Shown here piece by piece: positions 16,964-25,875 of a DNA stretch of 64,000 nt. The stretch spans positions 339,177-403,176 of the forward strand of contig NZ_JVSP01000002.1 of the NCBI RefSeq assembly GCF_001061665.1, in the 5' to 3' direction. Below the pieces are notes generated by a model, which had not been told where the DNA came from, did no database searches, and worked only from the letters and a program-made list of their open reading frames with translations. The DNA is from Rothia mucilaginosa. GTDB taxonomy: Bacteria; Actinomycetota; Actinomycetes; Actinomycetales; Micrococcaceae. A program made the translations under genes and the position numbers. Positions within the stretch are counted from its first letter, which is position 1. Each line of letters opens with the position of its first letter.

Positions 16964-18658
16964 ATGACGTTGTTGAACACCTCGGGTGTATTGGTAATTC
17001 TGACCGTGATTTTGCTGCTGTGGTTTGTACCCAGGAGCCTGCGTCGCGCGCCCGCCGGCCACACGGTTGAGCCCGAACGACCCCTGATTAGCGCCGAACG
17101 CACCGCTGAGGACATTCTTGCCTCCGCCGGCGTGTTGCTGAACGAATCGGAAGCCTACCAGTCTTCTGACCACGCCGTGGCGCCGGGTACCTCCCTGCCC
17201 TCTTCTGCTCTTCCGCGTTCCTCTTCCTCCTCGCACGCGGTGGGGGACGGCGCGGCACCGCAGACAGCGTCCATTTCGCAGGTTCGCGATTCCTCCCCGG
17301 TGACCCCGTATACGGATGAGATTCCCGTGGTGGAAGAGCCCAAGCAGTCCCTGCTCTCCTCCCTCGATACTTCAACCCCCTCTGGTGTGGCCTACCTGGT
17401 CGCCGCCGGGGCTGGCGTTGCCGCAGTGCTGTGCCTGCTTCTGGCCCTCTTTGGTCTGTTCTCCTGGGCATGGTTCGTGATTTTCGCCGTGCTGGGTGGT
17501 CTGGCCTGGGCCGCGGGCCGCTTTGGTCTGGCAGATACCTTGAGTCAGCGTCTCGCTCACCGCGAGGGCGACGATGACGAAGACGAGCGCTCCGAGGTCG
17601 ACTTCGATGATGAGCAGCTTGACCGTGAAGCCGAAGAGCCCGCTTCGGCTGCTGAGGCTCGCCCCGCGCCGGTTCCCGCCCCCAAGGCTCCCGTCGCACA
17701 GCCCGTCCGTCGTGAGGGTTCCTCTGAGGCTTCGTCCCCGAAGACTTCGGTGCCTGCAGCTGAGCGTCGTGACGCTGAACCCCGCACACCCGAGCCCCGA
17801 GTGCATGAGCCTCGAGTGCATGAGTCCCGTGCCGCTGAGAGTGCCGACTCCGAGCAGGATGCGCCGGCCCACCGCCGAGCAGAGGGCCGTCCCGCGGCTT
17901 CGCGCCACGCACAGCATCCGCAGCGCCGCCCCCAGCGCCCGAGCCGATTCCAGCCCATCCGCCGCGGTAGCGTTCTCTTCGACCAGGAGAGCGGTAGCGG
18001 GGCGAACTCTCAGCCAGCACCTCGAGCTGCTGAACCTCAGTCTTCGGCCGAGCGAGCAGTAGCGGCTCAGCACACGCAGCCCGTGCAATCCGCTCAGCCC
18101 CACCCCGCGCAGCAGGTTCCGCAGGCGGCGCCTCAGCAGACGGCCTCTCAGCAGGCCCCGCGCGTTGCTCCCCGGGCCGAAGCCACGGAGCAGCCGGCTG
18201 TGCACCAGGCTGCCCCCGCTCGCGAGCCCGCGCCGCGTGTGCCGACCGATTTCTCCGCCCCTCGCCTTGCCGGCACTTCACAGGAGCGCCCAGCGGCTCA
18301 GCAGGCTCCGCAGGCGGCGCACCCGAACCAGTCGAATCAGGGTCAGCCGCGTCCGGCCCTGCGCGACGGTTCCCCGGTGCGTCAGGCGCCTCAGCAGGCC
18401 CCCGCACCGATTCCGGAGGAGATTCCCCTGCCGGACGTTCTGGACGATTCTGAGTTCGACGCCCTGGATATCGCCTCGTTGAACAACCCCGCAACCCAGC
18501 CTGGTTCGTCGCTCGGCGTATCCCGTCGCGCGGGAAGCCGTCATCCCGGTGGTGGTTCCTCATTTGAGGCGGTCAGCAACACCTGGAACCCCGTGCAGCT
18601 GCCCAAGCCTCTGAGCGCCCTGCACCGCGAGAACGACGAGAAGAACTCCAAGAAGTAG
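16964..18658 (+). CDS. Membrane-anchored protein with long disordered Ala/Pro/Gln-rich tail, unknown
   Basis: A 564-residue protein with an N-terminal membrane helix (about residues 6-24), a polar stretch, and two more hydrophobic helices (about 142-190). From about residue 195 to 520 it is low complexity and rich in Ala, Pro, Gln, Arg and Glu, with loose repeats such as PEPRVHEPRVHE and QQAPQAA. A short ordered-looking C-terminus follows (SLNNPATQPGSSLG, TWNPVQLPKP). I do not recognise the family. The tail could bind cell-envelope or division components, but that is speculation. The ATG at 16964 lies about 290 bp behind galU with an independent leader. Confidence 0.7.
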   Translation: MTLLNTSGVLVILTVILLLWFVPRSLRRAPAGHTVEPERPLISAERTAEDILASAGVLLNESEAYQSSDHAVAPGTSLPSSALPRSSSSSHAVGDGAAPQTASISQVRDSSPVTPYTDEIPVVEEPKQSLLSSLDTSTPSGVAYLVAAGAGVAAVLCLLLALFGLFSWAWFVIFAVLGGLAWAAGRFGLADTLSQRLAHREGDDDEDERSEVDFDDEQLDREAEEPASAAEARPAPVPAPKAPVAQPVRREGSSEASSPKTSVPAAERRDAEPRTPEPRVHEPRVHESRAAESADSEQDAPAHRRAEGRPAASRHAQHPQRRPQRPSRFQPIRRGSVLFDQESGSGANSQPAPRAAEPQSSAERAVAAQHTQPVQSAQPHPAQQVPQAAPQQTASQQAPRVAPRAEATEQPAVHQAAPAREPAPRVPTDFSAPRLAGTSQERPAAQQAPQAAHPNQSNQGQPRPALRDGSPVRQAPQQAPAPIPEEIPLPDVLDDSEFDALDIASLNNPATQPGSSLGVSRRAGSRHPGGGSSFEAVSNTWNPVQLPKPLSALHRENDEKNSKK

Positions 18659-18718
18659 CTGGGCAGGCACCTGAGGGCTACCGCCGGTTGCGTGCATTGC
18701 CTAGAAGCTCCCATGAAC

Positions 18719-18753
18719 GAATGTCCCGAAGGATAGAGTCCTTCGGGACATTC
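18719..18753. terminator. Perfect 15-bp hairpin, probable terminator
   Basis: GAATGTCCCGAAGGA pairs fully with 18739-18753 around a 5-base loop, 60 bp behind the stop of the membrane-anchored protein. T content after the stem is modest. Confidence 0.65.
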
Positions 18754-18811
18754 TGCGTATTCGGTGGTGTATCACCGTGATTATTTGTCGGGGGAGTAGC
18801 AGAGACAAAAA

Positions 18812-18843
18812 GAAAGGGAGCCCCGTCAATGGGGCTCCCTTTC
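18812..18843. terminator. Second hairpin, T tract on the minus strand
   Basis: GAAAGGGAGCCCC / GGGGCTCCCTTTC with a 6-base loop, preceded by ACAAAAA. On the minus strand this gives a T run, so it may stop antisense transcription. Confidence 0.55.
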
Positions 18844-19248
18844 CAGCATCACACACAGGAAGAAAGTCTTCTAGACCGATCGGGGAGGCCTTCCCACAAG
18901 GCCAGCCCCATTCGGTAATAAAAATATAACCTAATTCGAGAGGGTGCACAAACTGAAAATAGCGACGGTCTGTCACTAAACTAAGGTTGCCCTAAATAAA
19001 ATCCGCGCCATTGTTGGGAAGAGCGGGGCATCGAGGGTGCATAAAAATCTTTAAAAAAATTTTCGGGAGGCCGCTCGAAGCTCGTTGGGCCATATCAGAA
19101 GGGTATACACCGTCGGAAAACGTTGCTCGCCGAATCGCCCTTGGGCACTCGTCTGAGCTTCGCGAGGCTCATCCCCGATGCGTGTCACGGAATAGGCATA
19201 TTCGCGCTCGGGGAGGACTGGCGAGTCTGTTCGTGAGAGAATGGCCGG

Positions 19249-19773
19249 GTGAAAGAATGGATTAACTCTCTACCGATTGAGGTTGCCCTACTCTTCATGT
19301 GGATTGTGGGAATCGTCCGCACCAGCCTGGTCTACTGGGTGGCGGCCCTGGCCGCGAAGGGGAGCGCGCGCCTCCACCGCATCCGCGAGGCAATGGAACG
19401 TCCCCTCTACCGCAAGGCCCGCGCCTTCATTAACCGATGGGGCGTTATCGCCGTGCCCCTGTGCTTTCTGACCGTGGGTTTTCAGACCGCAGTCATCGTC
19501 ACCACCGGCTTTACCCGCATGCCCCTACGCCGCTGGATTCCCGCAATGCTGGTTGGCACCCTCATGTGGGCCGGCATCTACACCACGATTGGTTTTGCCA
19601 TTCTCGCCGCCCTGGGCCTGGAACCCTGGATGTTCCCCGTAGCCCTGGCCTTTGTGGTGGCCGGGGCGGTTATCATCTCTGCGGTGCGCGAGAAGCGCCT
19701 AGACCGCGAAGGTGCGGCCGAGGATCTCGACGACACCGATGCTCTGCCTCGGACCGGCACCCAGCGCGACTAG
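19249..19773 (+). CDS. Small membrane protein resembling the DedA/VTT core
   Basis: A 174-residue protein with four hydrophobic segments. The central part (residues about 55-115: FINRWGVIAVPLCFLTVGFQ, then an MPLRRWIPAMLVGTLMWA-type segment) resembles the C-terminal half of DedA/VTT proteins, which act in envelope lipid handling. It is shorter than a full DedA protein and lacks a clear N-terminal half. The GTG at 19249 has no ribosome binding site; GAGAAT six bases upstream may be a leaderless -10. The C-terminus is charged and probably cytoplasmic. Confidence 0.5.
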   Translation: MKEWINSLPIEVALLFMWIVGIVRTSLVYWVAALAAKGSARLHRIREAMERPLYRKARAFINRWGVIAVPLCFLTVGFQTAVIVTTGFTRMPLRRWIPAMLVGTLMWAGIYTTIGFAILAALGLEPWMFPVALAFVVAGAVIISAVREKRLDREGAAEDLDDTDALPRTGTQRD

Positions 19774-19804
19774 TTTCGCCGGACGAATGTGTTAGCGTGG
19801 AGGG

Positions 19805-20950
19805 ATGAATTCAACCGACACCTCCACCGCAGGCACCCCCGAGCAGCCTCTCGCAGCTCCCGCAGAGCACCGCGAGAATCATGCAGAGCAGACGGCACCC
19901 CTTGAGGCGGCCAGCGCCGAAGCGCCCTCCGAGGCTCCCAGCCGCGTGTACCTGCACCCCGAGCAGCTGGCCACGATTCAGACCCCGGAGGCTCTACCCG
20001 TGCCGGTTCTGCAGCGCTCGGCCCTGCGCGTGAGCTACGTACCCGGCATTATGCCCGGCAAGTGGTTCAACCGCTGGCACGAACGCTATGGCGACCGCGT
20101 GCCCCTGGCCGAGGTGCCCGTGCGCGAGGCGCGCGGACTGGACTCCCTTCACCAGAACCTGCAGCTGATCGACCCGGAGTCTGCGGAAGGCTCCGAAACG
20201 GCAAGCCCCGCAGAAAACGCAGAGCCCGCACCTATCGAGCGAGTGGAGGTTCCCGAGAACCCCTTCGCCCACATGAGCATCCTGCGCCCCTACCGCGAGC
20301 CGGCCAGCACCGACGGCGAGAAGTACCACAGCATCCGCCTTTACGAGGAGCTGCCCGTGGTCATCCTGCCGACGGACCACGTTCTCACCGTGCTCGACGA
20401 AGTGCCCGTGGCCGAACTGGCCGAGGAGTTCCTGCTTCAGCCCGCCTCCGATATTCCCGCCTACGAGGAGGTTTCCCGCTCCTGGCGTGAAAGCTCCGGC
20501 CGCATTGTGCCCGAGGGGTTGAACGACCAGGAGACTATCGATTTGGTGGCCGCCGGCGTGGGCCTGTACATCGTGCCCATGTCCATCGCGCGTTTCTACC
20601 ACCGCAAGGACCTCACCTACCGCCCTGTGCCCGATCTGGACACCTACCCGGTGCACCTGGTCTGGCCGCGCGCGCCCAAGGGGGAGCCGCGCCCCGAGGA
20701 GCTCGAGGCTCTCCTGCAGGACTTTATCGGCATCGTGCGCGGGCGTACCGCCAGCAGCGATCGCGGCACCGAAACTCGCCAGGCACGCGCCGAACGCGTG
20801 GCCGCGGAAAAGGCCAAGGCCAAGGCGAAGGCCCGCGCCGCTAACGCACGCCGCGAGGCACGCGATAAGAAGCGCGCCAACGCCAAGAAAAACGGCAACG
20901 CCCGCCAGACCTCCAAGACGGCCTCAGCGCGCCGGGGTAAGAAGCGCTAG
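19805..20950 (+). CDS. LysR-type substrate-binding domain protein lacking the HTH
   Basis: A 381-residue protein whose centre resembles the effector-binding domain of LysR regulators. The first lobe starts with LRVSYVPGIMPGKWFNRW (from about residue 77), then LYEELPVVILPTDHVL, then the second-lobe element VAAGVGLYIVPMSIARF. No LysR helix-turn-helix precedes it; residues 1-70 are a Thr/Ala/Glu-rich extension. A Ser/Glu-rich insert lies near 120-150. The C-terminus (from about 325) is extremely basic and Lys/Ala/Arg-rich, like a histone-type nucleic-acid-binding tail. It may sense a ligand and bind DNA non-specifically, or act on a partner. TAGCGT lies six bases before the ATG, and GGAGGG sits between them. 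Confidence 0.75.
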   Translation: MNSTDTSTAGTPEQPLAAPAEHRENHAEQTAPLEAASAEAPSEAPSRVYLHPEQLATIQTPEALPVPVLQRSALRVSYVPGIMPGKWFNRWHERYGDRVPLAEVPVREARGLDSLHQNLQLIDPESAEGSETASPAENAEPAPIERVEVPENPFAHMSILRPYREPASTDGEKYHSIRLYEELPVVILPTDHVLTVLDEVPVAELAEEFLLQPASDIPAYEEVSRSWRESSGRIVPEGLNDQETIDLVAAGVGLYIVPMSIARFYHRKDLTYRPVPDLDTYPVHLVWPRAPKGEPRPEELEALLQDFIGIVRGRTASSDRGTETRQARAERVAAEKAKAKAKARAANARREARDKKRANAKKNGNARQTSKTASARRGKKR

Positions 20951-20954
20951 GCGG

Positions 20955-20960
20955 TAAAAT
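20955..20960 (+). promoter_or_regulatory. Putative -10 of a leaderless Nudix promoter
   Basis: TAAAAT sits exactly six bases before the ATG at 20967, with no ribosome binding site between. Confidence 0.45.
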
Positions 20961-20966
20961 CGAACC

Positions 20967-21485
20967 ATGGCATTATCAATGGAAACCCGACCCGCGGCCT
21001 ACGCGGTCATCATCGAGCAGGGTAAGCTGCTCATGACCCACTGGGTGCCCGAAGACCGGAACCTCAGCCCCCTCTGGTCGCTGCCCGGTGGCGGCATGGA
21101 ACCGGGCGAGCAGGCCGACGAAACGGCGCTGCGCGAGACCCTCGAAGAGACCGGATACAGCGTCGCTATTGAGGACATCCTGGGCGTGCATGCCGGTCAC
21201 TTCCCCGTGCGCTCGGCTCAGGCTCAAAAAGACCCGGAGGCGCTACCCTTCTGCGCCCTGCGGGTGGTTTTCCGTGCCCACATCGTCACCGGCGAACTGC
21301 GCCACGAGGTGAACGGCTCCTCCGACACCGCGCGCTGGGTGCCCATCGCCGAGCTCGATACGATTCGCTACGGCACGCTCATCGACGAGGTGGCCTCCAT
21401 GATGGGGTACACCAACGCCGCAAGCTGGGCCCGAGAATATCGCGAATTTCTCGCCGATGAGAACGCCAGGAAGCTCACCTCATGA
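20967..21485 (+). CDS. Nudix hydrolase
   Basis: A 172-residue Nudix-fold enzyme that hydrolyses a nucleoside diphosphate linked to another moiety. The Nudix box is complete (GGGMEPGEQADETALRETLE, then ETGY, residues about 37-61) with the catalytic REx2EE-type arrangement. The substrate cannot be deduced. Its stop overlaps the ATG of the following lipoprotein gene (ATGA), so the two are translationally coupled. Confidence 0.85.
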   Translation: MALSMETRPAAYAVIIEQGKLLMTHWVPEDRNLSPLWSLPGGGMEPGEQADETALRETLEETGYSVAIEDILGVHAGHFPVRSAQAQKDPEALPFCALRVVFRAHIVTGELRHEVNGSSDTARWVPIAELDTIRYGTLIDEVASMMGYTNAASWAREYREFLADENARKLTS

Positions 21486-22762
21486 CCCGCCGCACCCTAA
21501 CCCGCCGCGCCCTGCTGGGCTCCGCGGCGCTTGCCCCGCTACTGGCCGCCTGCGCCACCCACGACGCGATGCCGCAGGTCGACCCCTCCGCCCCCACCTA
21601 CGGCACCCTGCGCATCGGCTACGGTGCCCTGCGCGAAATGCACGCAGTGGCCCACGTGTATGCTCAGGCCCTGCGGAGGGTCGGCTACACCGTCGAATTG
21701 GTTGAAACGGGCCACAGCCGCAGCCTGGCCCTGCGCGCCCTCCTCGCGCCCTCGGGACGCCAGGAAAGCACCGGAACCGAATCGACCACCCCCGAGGTGA
21801 GCGAGGCCGAAGCCACCGCCGCCTACGAGGCGCTACCCGTGGACCGCGGGGCCGCCTCCGTCGAAGCCCAGGACGTTGACCCGCTGGATATCGTCATCGA
21901 CTACAGCGGCGACCTGCTGCTCTACCTGACCGATGATGGCAAGCTCAGCCCCGCCGCCGTACAGAACGAGCGCGTGGCGGCCTCGGTGACCGCCTCCGCG
22001 GCCGCCGCCGGCGTGACCCTGCCCCCGGCTCCTACGCAGAGCCCCACCCCGAGCGATACGGCCTCCGGTAGCGGAGCGACCGGAGAGGCCTCCGGCACCG
22101 CAAGCCCTTCCGCGGATTCCTCGGCCGACCCGACGGCCAGCGCCTCCGCGACCCGTTCGGCGGATCCCATCAATCTGCGCGCCATGACCACCACCGACAT
22201 GACTAACGCCATCTCGCGCATCCTACCCGAGGGGCTGAACCTGCTGAACGGCGCCAGCGCCACCAACAAGGATGTGCTGGTCACCACCCGCGCCGTCAGC
22301 GCCCGCTACAAGCTCACCTCGCTGGTCGGCCTGCGCGATGTGCGATCCACCCTGGGCTTCTCCATTCCCGATAGCTACTCGGTCGGGACCTACGGCATTG
22401 AGTCGTTGCGCAGCCTCTACCGCTTCACGGCCCGCGCCGTCACGCAGCAGAATGACCCCGCCGAGCGCGTGCGTGCCCTCACCGACGACAGCGTGCAGGT
22501 GACCCTGCTGCACAGCGTGAACCCGGCCATCGACGACAACCGCCTGGTCGTGCTGGAGGACCCCTCCAGTGCCATGTTGCAACAACAATTGGTGCCGATT
22601 ATTCGTCGCACCCTGCCAGATAGCGCTCGCAACGCGGTTAACCGCGTATCATCTACATTAGACACGGGTAACCTCTCGTTCCTGCTGCAGCTCACCAGCG
22701 GATCCAACCCCATCGCCGATGACGACGCAGCGCAATTCATTTTGGATCACCCTAGAAAGTAA
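21482..22762 (+). CDS. Orphan glycine-betaine-type (OpuAC-like) substrate-binding lipoprotein
   Basis: A 426-residue exported protein. The N-terminus has an RRxxxRR-type basic region and a lipobox ending LLAAC, giving lipidated Cys24 and possibly Tat export. The mature part resembles the substrate-binding component of glycine betaine/choline ABC importers: a first lobe with LRIGYGALREMHAVAHVYAQ, and later SALYRF-like, FSIPDSYSVGTYGIESL and TDDSVQVTLLHSV segments. A Ser/Thr/Ala/Gly-rich insert (about residues 175-222) interrupts the domain. No permease or ATPase lies beside it, so it may work with a transporter elsewhere or act as a sensor. Translationally coupled to the Nudix gene. Confidence 0.65.
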   Translation: MTRRTLTRRALLGSAALAPLLAACATHDAMPQVDPSAPTYGTLRIGYGALREMHAVAHVYAQALRRVGYTVELVETGHSRSLALRALLAPSGRQESTGTESTTPEVSEAEATAAYEALPVDRGAASVEAQDVDPLDIVIDYSGDLLLYLTDDGKLSPAAVQNERVAASVTASAAAAGVTLPPAPTQSPTPSDTASGSGATGEASGTASPSADSSADPTASASATRSADPINLRAMTTTDMTNAISRILPEGLNLLNGASATNKDVLVTTRAVSARYKLTSLVGLRDVRSTLGFSIPDSYSVGTYGIESLRSLYRFTARAVTQQNDPAERVRALTDDSVQVTLLHSVNPAIDDNRLVVLEDPSSAMLQQQLVPIIRRTLPDSARNAVNRVSSTLDTGNLSFLLQLTSGSNPIADDDAAQFILDHPRK

Positions 22763-22768
22763 AACATC

Positions 22769-23992
22769 ATGACGAAGTACCGCCAGTCCTCCCGACTGAA
22801 CAACGTCCACTACGATATTCGCGGACCGATTCTGGACGAGGCGAACCGCATGGAAGCGATGGGCTACCGCATCCTTAAGCTGAACATCGGTAACCCCGCC
22901 CCCTTCGGTTTTGAGGCGCCGGACGCGATCATGATGGATATTATTCGTCACCTGCCCGAAACCCAGGGCTACTCCGATTCCCGCGGCCTGTACTCCGCAC
23001 GTACCGCCATTGTGCAGCACTACCAGAACCACGGCATCATGAACCTGGACACCGAGTCTATCTACTTGGGTAACGGTGTGTCTGAGCTGATCCCGATGAC
23101 CCTGCAGGCACTATGCGAGACCGGCGACGAAATCCTGGTCCCCATGCCCGACTACCCGCTGTGGACCGCATCCACCGCGCTGGTGGGCGGCAAGCCCGTG
23201 CACTACCTCTGCGACGAGGAAAACAACTGGTACCCCGATATCGAAGACATTAAGTCGAAGATTACCGAGCGCACCAAGGGCATCGTGGTGATTAACCCGA
23301 ATAACCCGACCGGTGCCGTCTACCCGCGCTCGATTCTGAAGCAGATTGTGGATGTGGCTCGCGAGCACGGTCTGGTCGTGTTCTCCGACGAGATTTACGA
23401 AAAGATTACCTACGATGGTGCAGAGGCCATCAACATGGCAACCCTCACCGGCGACGACGTGCTCTGCCTGACCTTCTCCGGCCTGTCTAAGGCCTACCGC
23501 GTGTGCGGTTACCGTGCGGGTTGGGTCGCAATCACCGGCCCGAAGAAGGACGCCGCAAGCTACCTTGAGGGCATCCACCTGCTCGCCTCCATGCGCCTGT
23601 GCTCCAACGTCCCGGCACAGCACGCAATCCAGACAGCGCTTGGCGGCTACCAGTCCATCAACGAGCTGGTTGCTCCTGGCGGCCGCCTGTACGAGCAGCG
23701 CACCCTGGCCCACAAGATGCTCAACGAGATTGACGGCATCAGCTGCACCCCCGCCGACGGTGCGCTGTACCTGTTCCCGAAGATTGATATTGAGCGCTTC
23801 GACATTACCGATGACGAGCAGTTCGCTCTCGACCTGCTCAAGAGCCAGAAGATTCTCTTCAGCCACGGCCGCGCCTTCAACTGGAAGGACCCCGACCACT
23901 TCCGCCTGGTGTACCTGCCCGATACGCAGACCCTCACCAGCGCCCTGGAGCGTCTGGGTAACTTCATGGCCGACTACAAGCAGAAGCACTAG
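22769..23992 (+). CDS. PLP-dependent aminotransferase (AlaA-like)
   Basis: A 407-residue fold-type I aminotransferase of the aspartate/alanine group. The PLP lysine is Lys241 in SGLSKAYRVCGYRAGW, with NPNNPTGAVYP and SDEIYEKITYDG as the usual cofactor-contact motifs. The overall sequence is closest to glutamate-pyruvate aminotransferase AlaA, which makes alanine from pyruvate. It lies six bases behind the lipoprotein gene and may be co-transcribed. A strong terminator follows. Confidence 0.87.
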   Translation: MTKYRQSSRLNNVHYDIRGPILDEANRMEAMGYRILKLNIGNPAPFGFEAPDAIMMDIIRHLPETQGYSDSRGLYSARTAIVQHYQNHGIMNLDTESIYLGNGVSELIPMTLQALCETGDEILVPMPDYPLWTASTALVGGKPVHYLCDEENNWYPDIEDIKSKITERTKGIVVINPNNPTGAVYPRSILKQIVDVAREHGLVVFSDEIYEKITYDGAEAINMATLTGDDVLCLTFSGLSKAYRVCGYRAGWVAITGPKKDAASYLEGIHLLASMRLCSNVPAQHAIQTALGGYQSINELVAPGGRLYEQRTLAHKMLNEIDGISCTPADGALYLFPKIDIERFDITDDEQFALDLLKSQKILFSHGRAFNWKDPDHFRLVYLPDTQTLTSALERLGNFMADYKQKH

Positions 23993-24038
23993 CGAGGGAT
24001 ATCTCGCCGGCCGCTTAGCGAACCCTACCGGAATATAA

Positions 24039-24080
24039 ACGGCCTGCCCCGCAGCTCATCAGAGCTGCGGGGCAGGCCGT
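24039..24080. terminator. Bidirectional terminator, 19-bp stem
   Basis: ACGGCCTGCCCCGCAGCTC pairs with 24062-24080 around a 4-base loop, followed by TTTT. It separates the aminotransferase gene from convergent xseB. Confidence 0.85.
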
Positions 24081-24115
24081 TTTATCGTTAGTCGGAGGAG
24101 CCGGGGAGGGGCGCG

Positions 24116-24373
24116 CTAGTTGGCCGTGGGTTCCTGACCGCCCTGCTCGCCGCGCACCGCGTTCAGGCGCTCCTGCGCGCCCTTCAGCCACGCCTCGCAG
24201 CGGGCGGCCAGGGCCTCGCCGCGTTCCCACAGGGCAATAGAGGTTTCCAGATTGCTGGTGCCGGACTCCAGCTGACGCACGACCTGCTCCAGCTCGGCGC
24301 GGGCCTGCTCGTAGCCGAGAGTTTCGACGGGTGCGCCCAGCTCGGCGCTGTTGAAGCTAATGTTCTCGCTCAT
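24116..24373 (-). CDS. xseB: Exodeoxyribonuclease VII small subunit
   Basis: An 85-residue helical protein with the family core [20 protein letters not shown] and [16 protein letters not shown]. The typical XseB length is 70-90. It pairs with the large subunit encoded immediately upstream on the same strand (53-bp gap) to degrade single-stranded DNA. The start ATG at 24373 follows GAAAGG. Confidence 0.9.
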   Translation of the reverse strand: MSENISFNSAELGAPVETLGYEQARAELEQVVRQLESGTSNLETSIALWERGEALAARCEAWLKGAQERLNAVRGEQGGQEPTAN

Positions 24374-24426
24374 TGAGGAACCTTTCAGGGGTAAAAACTG
24401 GGGGTGAAACTTAGGGGTATCGAGGT

Positions 24427-25722
24427 TTAGGAGATGTTCGAGGGATTCGTGGAGGTCACGGTCGCCTGCGCCGAACCGGTCGCCGCACGCACCGTAATCT
24501 GCTCGCCCTCGTGCAGCACCGAGGCGTCACGCACAATAGCGCCCGCAGAATTCTGAACGATGGAATAGCCGCGGCTGAGGGTCTGGGCGGGGGAGAGGGA
24601 CCGCACGCGCGCAATCGTGTGTTCCAACGTTCCCGACTCTCGCTCGATGCGGTGCTCGGTGGCCCGCAGGGCGCGTTCGCGCAGGCGATTCACCTCGTCG
24701 GCACGCATGAGCAGCGCCGAATCGGGATGGGTGAACACCGGGCGGCTCCGCAGCTGCGCGATGTAGCTCATCTGCATGCCCACATAGCCGAGTACCGCGC
24801 GGTCCAGGCGGGCTCGGGCCTCGGCGATGCGGGCCGCCTCCTCGGAGATATCGGGCACGATGCGCTTGCCCGCATCCGTGGGCGTGGAGGCGCGCAAATC
24901 GGCCACCGCATCGAGGATGGGGGAGTCCGCCTCGTGGCCAATCGCCGAGACCACCGGGGTGACGGCGGCCGCGACGGCTCGGATGAGGGATTCCTCGGAG
25001 AAGGGGAGCAGGTCCTCGAAGGAGCCGCCGCCTCGGGCGATGACGATGACGTCCACCTCGGGGTGGGCATCCAGCTCCGCGAGCGCGGCGATGACCTCCT
25101 GAGCCGCGCCCTCGCCCTGCACGCGGGTGTTGCGCACCTCGAAGGACACGCCGGGCCAGCGCAGGGAGGCGTTGCGGATAACGTCCTTCTCAGCATCGGA
25201 GTCGCGACCGGTAATCAGGCCCACGCGGTTGGGAAGCATGGGCAGCGGCTTCTTGCGGGCGTCGGCGAACAGCCCCTCGGCGGCGAGTTGCTCACGCAGA
25301 CGCTGTAGCTGCTCGTGCAGGTTGCCGGTGCCGACCGCGTACACTTCCTTGCCGATGAGGGAGAGCTTGCCGTTCTTCCACAGGCTCGGCTTGGCGCGGG
25401 TAACGATGCGCGAGCCCACGGTCACGTCGGCGGCGAGGCCGCTACCGGCGCGGCCGAAGAGCGCGAGGGTGAAGGAAAAATCCTCCTGAACGTCCTTGAG
25501 CTCCATGAAGACGTTGCCTCCGCGGCCGTTGAGCGAGGCAACCTGCGCCTCAACCCACAGCTCGGGAACCTTGTCCACATAGTTTTTGAGGTTCTGCGCG
25601 AGCAAAGCCAGCGGCCAGGGGTTGGTGGCGGTGGTTTCCTGCGATTTCGCGGGAAGCTGCCGCTCGTGCACGGGCGGCACCACGAGCGTCGGCCGTGCTG
25701 CGGAGGGGTTGTAGAAGTTCAT
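24427..25722 (-). CDS. xseA: Exodeoxyribonuclease VII large subunit
   Basis: A 431-residue protein with the N-terminal OB-fold (residues about 35-125, including [20 protein letters not shown]) followed by the catalytic XseA domain with [16 protein letters not shown] and [20 protein letters not shown]. The length is normal. The first gene of an xseA-xseB pair, divergent from the membrane protein at 25876 and near ispH, a neighbourhood common in actinobacteria. GACAAT lies six bases before the ATG, so the transcript may be leaderless. Confidence 0.93.
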   Translation of the reverse strand: MNFYNPSAARPTLVVPPVHERQLPAKSQETTATNPWPLALLAQNLKNYVDKVPELWVEAQVASLNGRGGNVFMELKDVQEDFSFTLALFGRAGSGLAADVTVGSRIVTRAKPSLWKNGKLSLIGKEVYAVGTGNLHEQLQRLREQLAAEGLFADARKKPLPMLPNRVGLITGRDSDAEKDVIRNASLRWPGVSFEVRNTRVQGEGAAQEVIAALAELDAHPEVDVIVIARGGGSFEDLLPFSEESLIRAVAAAVTPVVSAIGHEADSPILDAVADLRASTPTDAGKRIVPDISEEAARIAEARARLDRAVLGYVGMQMSYIAQLRSRPVFTHPDSALLMRADEVNRLRERALRATEHRIERESGTLEHTIARVRSLSPAQTLSRGYSIVQNSAGAIVRDASVLHEGEQITVRAATGSAQATVTSTNPSNIS

Positions 25723-25863
25723 GTTCCTATTGTCGCCGATACGCCGAATTTCTGCCCGCCGAACGGTGACGGGGCTCCGGGCGAGCGGAACGGGGAGCGG
25801 GCGAATCCCTCAGCTGATGGCACATTCTCATCGAGTCGCCTCGTGACCTTAAGGTTGAGGCGG

Positions 25864-25869
25864 TACGCT
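25864..25869 (+). promoter_or_regulatory. Putative -10 of a leaderless promoter
   Basis: TACGCT is exactly six bases upstream of the ATG at 25876. A 10-bp palindrome ACCTTAAGGT lies just upstream at about 25847-25856. Confidence 0.4.
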
Positions 25870-25875
25870 AGGCTC

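Larger units (their letters stand above)
18659..19248. other. 590-bp gene-free stretch with two hairpins
   Basis: Beyond the two hairpins listed separately (18719-18753, 18812-18843), the rest is AT-rich (about 18900-19070) and holds a weak TTAGG-like inverted motif near 18977-18994. No tRNA and no credible ORF: a minus-strand frame at 18701-18976 runs through both hairpins and has no domain-like composition. Confidence 0.5.

Noticed and set aside
18977-18994. TTAGG-like inverted motif resembling a DtxR/IdeR iron box
   Set aside because: Only the first half-site fits the 19-bp consensus, and no iron-related gene follows.
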